From contig NZ_AP027059.1 in NCBI RefSeq assembly GCF_030295325.1, positions 2,166,637 through 2,230,636 of the forward strand: a stretch of 64,000 bases of DNA, given 5' to 3'. Under the pieces are notes generated by a model. It was given only the letters and a program-made list of their open reading frames with translations, made no database searches and was not told the DNA's origin. The position numbers were made by a program, and so were the translations under genes. Positions 34,887 through 41,927 of this stretch are shown here, piece after piece; within the stretch, counting starts at the first letter, position 1, and each line of letters begins with the position of its first letter. The stretch is from Haliovirga abyssi (lineage in GTDB: Bacteria; Fusobacteriota; Fusobacteriia; Fusobacteriales; Haliovirgaceae).

Positions 34887-35531
34887 ATGATTAATATTAT
34901 CATTGCAGATGACCAAATTTTATTAGCAGAATCTTTAAAGTTAATATTGGAAACTGATAAGGAATTAAAAGTTAATGCCATTGTAGAAAATGGAATTTTA
35001 GCAATAAAAAAAGTTGAAGCTAGCAAACCAGATGTTATATTATTAGATATAAATATGCCTAAATTAAATGGAATAGAGACTGCTAAAAAAATTAAAAAAA
35101 TATCTCCTAATACAAAAATTTTAATGCTTACTACTTTTGAGAATAGAGAAAACATTATAGATTCTTTTGTTTCTGGTGCTGATGGATATATTGTAAAAGA
35201 TATCTCCCCAGAAGAACTAATTGCTGCGGTAAAGTTTACATATAAAGGATTACATATAACTCATTCAAGTGTACATAAAATTTTAATAGATGAGTTTTTA
35301 AAATTAAAAAGCAGAAAAAATATATTAGATTCTAACTCTTCTCAATTAACAGAAACTGATTTAGATATTATAAAATTAATTGCTCAAGGAAAAAGTAATA
35401 AAGAGATTTCTAAAAGTTTATATTTTGCAGAAGGAACTATAAAAAATAAGATATCATCCATTTTAAATAAATTAGATTTAAGGGATAGAACTCAAATAGC
35501 TATTTTTGCAATTGAAAATAATCTTATATAG
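34887..35531 (+). CDS. NarL/FixJ-type response regulator
   Basis: 214 residues. Receiver domain 1-120 with the acidic pair D8/D9, phospho-acceptor D54 (DVILLDINMP), a Thr in LMLTTF and K105 in VKDIS. LuxR-type HTH at about 148-212 (LTETDLDIIKLIAQGKSNKEIS, GTIKNKISSIL). It lies between two sensors and should be phosphorylated by the complete kinase downstream. It starts 18 nt after the pseudokinase stop with GAGAGGTG. Its TAG stop is shared with the left edge of family A copy A7; before the insertion the same TAG would have overlapped the kinase's ribosome-binding site. Confidence 0.9.
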   Translation: MINIIIADDQILLAESLKLILETDKELKVNAIVENGILAIKKVEASKPDVILLDINMPKLNGIETAKKIKKISPNTKILMLTTFENRENIIDSFVSGADGYIVKDISPEELIAAVKFTYKGLHITHSSVHKILIDEFLKLKSRKNILDSNSSQLTETDLDIIKLIAQGKSNKEISKSLYFAEGTIKNKISSILNKLDLRDRTQIAIFAIENNLI

Positions 35532-35626
35532 GGACGAAAAATAACTTACCCATTTAGTTTATAAAATAGGCAATGTTTCTAGCCTTTTTATAAACTAATA
35601 TGAGAACATTATTTTTTAAACGTTCC
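35531..35626. mobile_element. Family A element, copy A7 (96 bp), between response regulator and kinase
   Basis: Starts GGGACGAAAAATAAC and ends ATTTTTTAAACGTTCC, in the opposite orientation to copies A1-A3. ATA is duplicated (35528-35530, 35627-35629). The first G completes the TAG stop of the response regulator, so its protein end is unchanged. Confidence 0.75.
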
Positions 35627-35641
35627 ATAGGAGTAAAAATT

Positions 35642-37354
35642 ATGAATTATAACTTAAAATTAGAGATATTTTATATAGAATTTTGGCATATTTTATTTAT
35701 AACCCTATCTTTAGGAGCTATATTTTATCTATATTTAAAATCTAAAAAAAGCAAACTATTATACTCTTTTATATATCTTCAATTATTAATAATAGTATGG
35801 ATGATTGCTAAAATATTAAAAACAGTCTCTTACAATGTTAATTTGCGTTGGTTCTTTATTGTAATGCAATACTTTGCAGTATCTTTTATAGGTGTTGCTT
35901 TTTTAGAGTTTGCATATATCTACCTACATAAAAAAATAATTAAAAAGAAACTTAGATTATTTATATATATTTTTCCTATTTTGCAAATAATAACTGTTAT
36001 CACAAACCCTTGGCATCACTTATTTTATAAAACTTTTACCTTTTATAGTGATAGTTTTGGGATACTTTTTTATTTATACCTTTTTATAGAATACCTAATG
36101 ATTTTCATAGGTATATTTTGGTGTGCAAAAAAATTAAAAAACTCTTTTTATACAAAAACAAAAAAAGAGCTTTACCTTATATCAACAGCTATTTTATTTC
36201 CCTTTTTATTTAATTTTATCTATATTTCTGGTCTATTAAAAAATTTTTTTTATAAACTTAATATTAGATTTGTATTTGATATTACACCATTATCTTTTAC
36301 AATATCTCTTTTAATTTTTGTATATATAATATTTAACTATGAATTTTTAGATGTTATCCCTATTTTAAAAGAAAATATCATTAAATATGTAGATTCTGCA
36401 ATTATTTTAACTGATAAAAATTTTCAAATAATAGAAATAAATAACTCTGCCAAAGAGCTATTTGATATATATAATGTAAAAATTGATAACTTTAGAGAGC
36501 TATATTTTAAAATGTTTGATAAAAACCCTAAATTAGATGAAGTCAATGTCCAATTTACAGAATTAAATATAAATAACAAAAAAATATATTTTGAAGTTAA
36601 ATCTCTTTCTATTTTAGATAATAGTAAAAACAGTATAGGAACTATTTTTAATATAACTGACACTACTGATTTAAACAACTTAAAATCAGATTTAGAATTA
36701 AAAAATAAAACTATACTTGCTTCAAATAAACAATTGAAACAAAGAATTTTGTTATCTCAAAAAATTTCTGAAATAAAAGTTTCTAATTTAGTTGCAAGAG
36801 AGTTACATGATATTTTAGGTCATTCTCTAACTCTTGTTATTAATCTGTTAGAATCTTCTAAAATATATTTTAATAAGAATAGAGAACTCTCTAATAATCT
36901 TATAAATGAATCTATAAAAATATTAAATTTAGGATATAACGACTTAAAAAAAAGTTTAAATAACAAAGTTACGAAAGAAAAAAATAGCGATGATTTAAAA
37001 GAAGAACTTTTATTACTAATAAATAGATTTAAACAAGCTGGATTAAATATAAAATTCTCTATTTCTGGAGAAAACACACTATTTTGTAATAAAAAATATA
37101 CTTTTATAAAGAAAATATGTCAAGAGGCTCTAACAAACTCTTTAAAATATTCTGATACAAAAGCTGTATTTTTATCAGTAAAATTTAAAAATAAAAAATC
37201 CCAAATAAACATTATTGATAGTGGAAAAGGTTGTGATAACATTATAAAGGGAACTGGTTTAAATAGTATGGAATATAGAGTTAAAGAGTTTAACGGAACC
37301 TTTAATTATACAAGTGAAAAAAATCAAGGATTTATAATATATGCTGAGTTATAA
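35642..37354 (+). CDS. Histidine kinase of the HisKA_3 (NarX/DesK-like) type
   Basis: 570 residues. An N-terminal region of about seven membrane segments (roughly 10-235), a PAS-like domain (about 245-350), a HisKA_3 dimerisation domain with phospho-acceptor H389 (RELHDILGHSL) and a HATPase domain with the N-box ICQEALTNSLKYS and G-box IIDSGKGC. It matches the upstream pseudokinase in layout, so the pair arose by duplication. The start is the ATG at 35642, 9 nt after AGGAG; an in-frame ATG at 35600 lies inside the family A element. The original ribosome-binding site was adjacent to the regulator's stop codon. Confidence 0.85.
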   Translation: MNYNLKLEIFYIEFWHILFITLSLGAIFYLYLKSKKSKLLYSFIYLQLLIIVWMIAKILKTVSYNVNLRWFFIVMQYFAVSFIGVAFLEFAYIYLHKKIIKKKLRLFIYIFPILQIITVITNPWHHLFYKTFTFYSDSFGILFYLYLFIEYLMIFIGIFWCAKKLKNSFYTKTKKELYLISTAILFPFLFNFIYISGLLKNFFYKLNIRFVFDITPLSFTISLLIFVYIIFNYEFLDVIPILKENIIKYVDSAIILTDKNFQIIEINNSAKELFDIYNVKIDNFRELYFKMFDKNPKLDEVNVQFTELNINNKKIYFEVKSLSILDNSKNSIGTIFNITDTTDLNNLKSDLELKNKTILASNKQLKQRILLSQKISEIKVSNLVARELHDILGHSLTLVINLLESSKIYFNKNRELSNNLINESIKILNLGYNDLKKSLNNKVTKEKNSDDLKEELLLLINRFKQAGLNIKFSISGENTLFCNKKYTFIKKICQEALTNSLKYSDTKAVFLSVKFKNKKSQINIIDSGKGCDNIIKGTGLNSMEYRVKEFNGTFNYTSEKNQGFIIYAEL

Positions 37355-37362
37355 AATCTATA

Positions 37363-37395
37363 AAAAACAGGAGACGTTTAATCTCCTGTTTTTTA
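37363..37395. terminator. Bidirectional terminator between the kinase and ribBA
   Basis: AAAAAACAGGAGA and TCTCCTGTTTTTT arms with a short loop, serving both convergent genes. Confidence 0.9.
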
Positions 37396-37399
37396 TCTT

Positions 37400-38623
37400 T
37401 TATTTTTCACTTTTTTTATTTTCATCTTTTAAATTAAGTATATGTCCTAACTTTTCTTCTTTAGTTTCAAGGTAAAATCTGTTTTCAACTTTTGGTTCCA
37501 TTTTTATAGGAACTCTTTCTGTTATTTTTAATCCATATCCTTCTAATCCTACTATTTTTCTTGGATTATTTGTTAATAATCTTATACTTTTCATTCCAAT
37601 ATCTGCTAATATTTGTGCTCCCACTCCATAATCTCTCAAATCATCTTTAAACCCCAATTTTTCATTTGCTTCCACTGTATCATATCCTTTATCTTGCAGA
37701 TGATATGCGTGAATTTTATTTGTAAGTCCAATCCCTCTTCCTTCTTGTCTTAAATATAAAATTACTCCTTCTCCTTTTTCTTCTACCATTTTCATCGCGG
37801 TATGAAGTTGATCCCCACAATCACATCTTCTAGAACCAAATACATCTCCTGTTAAACATTCTGAATGAACTCTCACTAAAACATTTTCTTTTCCTTCTAC
37901 ATCTCCTTTTATAAGCGCCACATGTTCTTTTCCATCTATATCATTTTCATAAGCGTATATCTTAAAAATTCCATAATCAGTTGGCATTTTCGCTTCACTA
38001 ACTCTTCTTACCAATTTTTCCGTTTTATTTCTATATTCAATTAATTTTTCTATTGAAATTATTTTCAAATCATGTTTTTTTGCAAATTCTCTTAATTCAG
38101 GAAGCCTTGCCATTGTTCCATCTTCCTTTAATATTTCACATATTACTCCTACTGGTTTTAATCCTGCCATTTTAGCCAAATCTACTGCTGTTTCTGTATG
38201 TCCTGCTCTATTTAATACTCCACCTTTTTTAGCTATTAGAGGAAAAATGTGCCCTGGTCTTCTAAAATCTTCAGCTTTTTTACTCTCATCTGCTAAATCA
38301 AATACTACTTTAGCTCTATCTCCTGCAGATATTCCTGTTGTAGCTCCTTCTTTTGCATCAACTGAAATTGTAAAAGCTGTTCCAAACATATCTGTATTTT
38401 CAGATGTCATTAAATTTAATCTTAGTTCTTTTGCTCTATCTTCTGTTATTGGAGCACAAATAAGACCTCTCCCAAATTTTGCCATAAAATTTATCATTTC
38501 AGGTGTAACTTTTTCTCCTGCAGCTATTAAGTCTCCTTCATTTTCTCTATTTTCATCATCTACTACAATAACCATTTTACCATTTTTAATATCTTCTAAT
38601 GCTTCCTCAATTTTATTTAACAT
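37400..38623 (-). CDS. ribBA: Bifunctional riboflavin enzyme RibBA
   Basis: 407 residues, the usual length. The N-terminal half (1-200) is 3,4-dihydroxy-2-butanone-4-phosphate synthase ([13 protein letters not shown], the HTETAVDL region). The C-terminal half (205-400) is GTP cyclohydrolase II, with the zinc site [15 protein letters not shown], and [15 protein letters not shown]. The two activities make both precursors of riboflavin. Control is evident: promoter, FMN aptamer and terminator precede it on the same strand. The ATG at 38623 is 37 nt from the only good ribosome-binding site (AAAGGTGG), with a perfect hairpin in between. Confidence 0.95.
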   Translation of the reverse strand: MLNKIEEALEDIKNGKMVIVVDDENRENEGDLIAAGEKVTPEMINFMAKFGRGLICAPITEDRAKELRLNLMTSENTDMFGTAFTISVDAKEGATTGISAGDRAKVVFDLADESKKAEDFRRPGHIFPLIAKKGGVLNRAGHTETAVDLAKMAGLKPVGVICEILKEDGTMARLPELREFAKKHDLKIISIEKLIEYRNKTEKLVRRVSEAKMPTDYGIFKIYAYENDIDGKEHVALIKGDVEGKENVLVRVHSECLTGDVFGSRRCDCGDQLHTAMKMVEEKGEGVILYLRQEGRGIGLTNKIHAYHLQDKGYDTVEANEKLGFKDDLRDYGVGAQILADIGMKSIRLLTNNPRKIVGLEGYGLKITERVPIKMEPKVENRFYLETKEEKLGHILNLKDENKKSEK

Positions 38624-38629
38624 TTTTAT

Positions 38630-38655
38630 TCGTTATAAAAAAATTCTTATAACGA
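38630..38655 (-). promoter_or_regulatory. Hairpin between ribosome-binding site and start of ribBA
   Basis: Perfect 9-bp arms TCGTTATAA/TTATAACGA with an 8-nt loop, placed between AAAGGTGG (about 38661-38668) and the ATG. Folding the hairpin brings the site to an effective spacing of about 11 nt, so it may be needed for translation. Confidence 0.6.
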
Positions 38656-38701
38656 TTTCACCACCTTTCTTTTTATTTTTATATATAATTTTCAAAAAAA
38701 T

Positions 38702-38739
38702 AAAAAGCCCTAAGAACGTTTAAAAACTAAGGGCTTTTT
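38702..38739 (-). terminator. FMN-riboswitch terminator (expression platform)
   Basis: AAAAAGCCCT/AGGGCTTTTT arms. On the minus strand the stem is followed by TTTTTATTTTTTT. It starts about 12 nt after the aptamer, as expected for transcriptional control by FMN. The loop holds GAACGTTTAAAAAC flanked by TAA on both sides. Confidence 0.8.
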
Positions 38740-38751
38740 TTTAATTATAAT

Positions 38752-38857
38752 TTCTATCATCCAGACTTTAACTGTCGGTTTTGGAATTGCACCAAATCAA
38801 GCTTACGCCTCGCGGACTATTACCGCCGGTAGGGAATCACACCCTGCCCCGAAATAT
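38752..38857 (-). ncRNA. FMN riboswitch (RFN element)
   Basis: The minus strand reads the conserved RFN blocks in order: TTCGGGGCAGGGTG, ATTCCCTACCGGCGGTAATA, GTCCGCGAG, TTGATTTGGTGCAATTCC, AAAACCGACAGTTAAAGTC and TGGATGATAGA. FMN binding is known to promote termination before ribBA. Confidence 0.95.
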
Positions 38858-38897
38858 TTTGTTTTTATAAATCAAATTTATACTTTTCTCTTAAATA

Positions 38898-38926
38898 AAT
38901 ATACCACTTCTTACTTGTTTTGTCAA
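38898..38926 (-). promoter_or_regulatory. ribBA promoter
   Basis: Perfect TTGACA (38921-38926), 17-nt spacer, TATATT (38898-38903), about 40 bp before the aptamer. Confidence 0.85.
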
Positions 38927-39055
38927 CTTTCTTTTCTATTTAATTTTTCTAAGTTCTACAGTTTAATTGAAAAAACAACTCTCATAAAAAGAAATTCTTT
39001 TTAACCAATGCCATCAAGGATAATTTAACAATATAAAATAAGTGCTAGATATGGC

Positions 39056-39199
39056 AAAAGATTCAGCACAAAGACACAAAGTTCTCTAAGGTACACTAAG
39101 AAAACATTTTTTATTCTTTGAGTAATAAACTTATTATCCCTCTACACAATCCCCTCTTTGTGACCCTTTGTGCTCTCCTTTCTTCGTGCTGAATCTTTT
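39056..39199. repeat. Palindromic repeat with CACAAAGACACAAAG arms
   Basis: AAAAGATTCAGCACAAAGA at the left is mirrored by TCTTCGTGCTGAATCTTTT at the right, with CTTTGTG..TTTGTG inside. It resembles short palindromic repeats found across many bacterial phyla. Confidence 0.7.
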
Positions 39200-39215
39200 A
39201 TGTTTTAAAAAAAAT

Positions 39216-39244
39216 TTCGCAAAACCATATATTTATGATATAAT
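39216..39244 (+). promoter_or_regulatory. Possible yjdM promoter
   Basis: TTCGCA, 17-nt spacer, perfect TATAAT (39239-39244). Confidence 0.5.
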
Positions 39245-39284
39245 AAATTTAAACTAAATTATAATAAAAAAAAGGAGAGCAAAA

Positions 39285-39620
39285 ATGAATAATTTACCAA
39301 ATTGTCCTGAATGTAATTCGGAGTATACTTATAGCGATGGGAATCTTTTCATATGTCCTGAATGTGGTTATGAATGGACTCCAGAGTCAGAAAATGAAAG
39401 TAACGAAAAAGTTTTTAGAGATGCAAATGGAAATATTTTAAATGATGGAGACACTGTAGCATTAATAAAAGACTTAAAAATCAAAGGGAGTTCTACAGTT
39501 ATAAAAATAGGAACTAAAGTAAGAAATATTAGACTTGTGGATGGAGATCACAATATAGACTGTAAAGTTAATGGCGTTGGAGCTATGAAATTAAAATCTG
39601 AATTCGTAAAAAAAATATAG
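39285..39620 (+). CDS. yjdM: YjdM/PhnA-family zinc-ribbon protein
   Basis: 111 residues, the normal length for the family. The N-terminal zinc ribbon has C8-x2-C11 (NCPECNSEY) and a second CPEC (C24-x2-C27); the C-terminal part carries [13 protein letters not shown] and [10 protein letters not shown], hallmarks of YjdM (formerly PhnA). The protein is widespread but its function is not settled; an early link to phosphonate use was not confirmed. The start follows AAAGGAGAGC. It is a single-gene unit ending in a strong terminator. Confidence 0.9.
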   Translation: MNNLPNCPECNSEYTYSDGNLFICPECGYEWTPESENESNEKVFRDANGNILNDGDTVALIKDLKIKGSSTVIKIGTKVRNIRLVDGDHNIDCKVNGVGAMKLKSEFVKKI

Positions 39621-39642
39621 AAAACTTAAAAAGTTATATCTT

Positions 39643-39687
39643 AAAAAAGAGCCTTTAACAAAAATTGTTAGAGACTCTTTTTTTTAT
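39643..39687 (+). terminator. yjdM terminator
   Basis: AAAAAAGAG..TTTAACA and TGTTAGAGACTCTTTTTT arms followed by a long T-run. Confidence 0.8.
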
Positions 39688-39758
39688 ATTTTATTTTGAA
39701 TTTCTCCATAAAATTATTTCAACCTATCTTCTCAATTAATAGTATCAATTAACAACAT

Positions 39759-39878
39759 GATTAGAACCCAAAAAGGTAGTTTTCTAAAATCATACCACTA
39801 CATATAGTTTCGTAAAAACTTTCGAACACTATATGTAGTGGTATGAAGAAAACTAAATACCTTTTTGTGGGTCAATCA
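39759..39878. repeat. Family B palindromic element, copy 1
   Basis: Begins GATTAGAACCCAAAAAGGTA and ends TACCTTTTTGTGGGTCAATC; the inner arms ATACCACTACATATAG/CTATATGTAGTGGTAT are perfect complements. The copy at 48470 differs at only a few bases. It lies directly behind the porin gene and could also act as its terminator. Confidence 0.85.
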
Positions 39879-39883
39879 TAATA

Positions 39884-41101
39884 TTAAAAACTATATTTTA
39901 CTTTTGTATAAATCATATCATTATTATCAAATTGTCCAAAAGGTCCACTATCTCCAACAAAAATATCTCCTCCACCTATTATATTAAATCCATCAAATAA
40001 GCTATAATCAACCTTTGTTTTTATTAAAGCATCTTTTGTTTCTACATTATAATATGCAAACAGTTGACAAAATAGAGTATCTCTTAAAAACTTATCATTA
40101 ATGTTTAAAGTTAATGTAGTCTTTAGTTTATCTTGCATAACCTCATCTTCATCTTTATAATCCAATATATATTCTTGAATAATTTGATTGCTTAAATTTA
40201 CACCTAATATATTATAGTCTATGCCAATCATATAATTCAAATCATTCTTTTTTACTACTCCTTCATTTAAAATATTTTTTGTTTGCAACGCTTTATCAAT
40301 ATATAATGCTCCTTCTCCTCTTAAAATAAGACCAGCTACTGATTTACTAAAACTTCCACCTATAATTTTATTTCTATAATATTCAGGTTGAACTACTAAT
40401 CCAGAACTCCCTTTTGAAATATTATTTACAGGTGTAGAATTCCATAAATATCCACTTATTAATTCATAATCTAAAAAATCATTTATAGAAGAAATTTTTA
40501 TAGCAAAACTACTATTTTTCAAATTATTCTTCATTGACATTTTAGATAAATCCATTGTTGCGTTCTCAAATTCCTGAGGCTTTTTTATTGCCCAAATAGA
40601 ATTTGAAGCTGGTAATATATCTCCTTGAAAATCTGGTATAAATACTGTTTCTACTGTAGTATCTCCAAAATAATAATCTAATTTAGCAGCATTAACCCCT
40701 ATCCTTATCTCATCAAAATCTGGCAATATAAATTCTGTCAAATCTTTCGGAGAAATAACATCAGTAATAAATACTCCATCAGCTTTTCCAAATATTATCT
40801 GTTGTTTCCCTATTCTTAAATCAAAATTTTCAAAATAAAGGTCTATATATCCCTCTTTTAATTTTAAATCAATATTAGATTCAGAATTATAATTATAAAG
40901 AATTGGATTTATATGTAATTTCCCTTTATCTCCACTATAATCTAAATTCAAATTAAAGCTATTTTGTAAAATGGAATAATCTCCATTCTGCAATAAAACT
41001 CCTGTGTAGTTTTGCAAATAACCAGTTGTTTCTAACTGATTTGCAAATACTCCCTGAGTAAATAAAAGCCCTAATGAAATCAATAACAATATCTTTTTCA
41101 T
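39884..41101 (-). CDS. Outer-membrane porin-like protein of the RND-associated DUF1302-like type
   Basis: 405 residues. Signal peptide (about 1-20, FANQ). The mature part is a beta-barrel with alternating residues; DLRIGKQQIIFGKADGVFITDVISPKDL (given in parts: LRIGKQQIIFGKADG, SPKDLTEF) resembles DUF1302-like and alginate-export-like porins, and it ends in an aromatic residue (KVKYSF), the classical barrel signal. It overlaps the preceding LolA-like gene by one base (TAATG) and is the last gene of the MMPL/LolA-like/porin operon, suggesting transport of a hydrophobic compound across the envelope. The start follows GAGGTG. Confidence 0.75.
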   Translation of the reverse strand: MKKILLLISLGLLFTQGVFANQLETTGYLQNYTGVLLQNGDYSILQNSFNLNLDYSGDKGKLHINPILYNYNSESNIDLKLKEGYIDLYFENFDLRIGKQQIIFGKADGVFITDVISPKDLTEFILPDFDEIRIGVNAAKLDYYFGDTTVETVFIPDFQGDILPASNSIWAIKKPQEFENATMDLSKMSMKNNLKNSSFAIKISSINDFLDYELISGYLWNSTPVNNISKGSSGLVVQPEYYRNKIIGGSFSKSVAGLILRGEGALYIDKALQTKNILNEGVVKKNDLNYMIGIDYNILGVNLSNQIIQEYILDYKDEDEVMQDKLKTTLTLNINDKFLRDTLFCQLFAYYNVETKDALIKTKVDYSLFDGFNIIGGGDIFVGDSGPFGQFDNNDMIYTKVKYSF

Positions 41102-41886
41102 TATCTAACACCTCTTTTCATCATTCTTTCTGTAAATTGCCTATCTGAAATATTAGTATTATGCTTTACATCTTTTAATGAAATTGTTGTTTTATGATTA
41201 TTTTGTATATTTGTCATTACACTTTTCATTACCGTTAATATTCCATCTATTTCATCTATCTTTTTTATTTCCAAAGTCTTCAATAACTCTCCATCTTCAT
41301 CATAAAATTCTCTTTTTAATCCAATCCATTTATCTTTTATAACCCAGCTTATAACTTTAGAGTACATATAATCTTCATCTTTTGTAATACTCTCTATAAC
41401 ATAACAATTTTCACCATTCAATTTTTCCATTTTAATTATTTTATGATTATCCTCTTTTGGTTTTCTATCTCCCAAATCATCATATGTGAAATCAGAACCC
41501 ATAAAATAATCACTTTTACTATCACTTGATATAGCTTTTATTCTTTTTATTGCTGGTAAATATATCCATTGTTCATCATTTTTATTTTCATCATCGTAAC
41601 TCCAATTCATAAAAGATGTATTTTTTATATCCGATGGTGCTGTAAAAAACATTATTTTTTTGGTAACTTTTCCAAAATCTTTTGAAAACTGCGATATTTT
41701 TCTAATTCTCTTATCTCCATACCTGTTTTCTAGTGTCATAGTCATTTTAGAAGTTTGACTATTTCCTGTATCTCTATTGTAGACTTTTTCCATAACCTCT
41801 AGTCCTGTCATATCAAATGCAAAACTATAACTTCCTAATATTACCATCATTCCCATTATTATTACTGTTTTTATTAACTTTTTCAT
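41101..41886 (-). CDS. Outer-membrane lipoprotein-sorting (LolA-like) protein
   Basis: 261 residues with a signal peptide (about 1-23, SFAF). The mature part shows WIYLPAIKRIK, DYFMGSDFTYDDLGDR and SWVIKDKWIGLKREFYDEDG, typical of the periplasmic LolA-like family encoded with MMPL/RND pumps. LolA-like folds shield lipid moieties in the periplasm. Its place between pump and porin supports a shuttle of lipid-like cargo. The start follows AAGGAGGAG. Confidence 0.8.
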   Translation of the reverse strand: MKKLIKTVIIMGMMVILGSYSFAFDMTGLEVMEKVYNRDTGNSQTSKMTMTLENRYGDKRIRKISQFSKDFGKVTKKIMFFTAPSDIKNTSFMNWSYDDENKNDEQWIYLPAIKRIKAISSDSKSDYFMGSDFTYDDLGDRKPKEDNHKIIKMEKLNGENCYVIESITKDEDYMYSKVISWVIKDKWIGLKREFYDEDGELLKTLEIKKIDEIDGILTVMKSVMTNIQNNHKTTISLKDVKHNTNISDRQFTERMMKRGVR

Positions 41887-41927
41887 TTTCTTCTCCTCCT
41901 TCTAATTTTGTATTTATCTGTCAATAG

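Larger units (their letters stand above)
38624..39284. other. Intergenic region: ribBA leader and a repeat before yjdM
   Basis: Contains the ribBA leader elements (38630-38926) and, from about 39056, a palindromic CACAAAG-type repeat and the yjdM promoter. No other gene was seen. Confidence 0.7.

Noticed and set aside
35600-35641. Upstream ATG start for the histidine kinase
   Set aside because: That ATG lies in the inserted family A element; the ATG at 35642 has AGGAG at good spacing and continues a proper membrane N-terminus.
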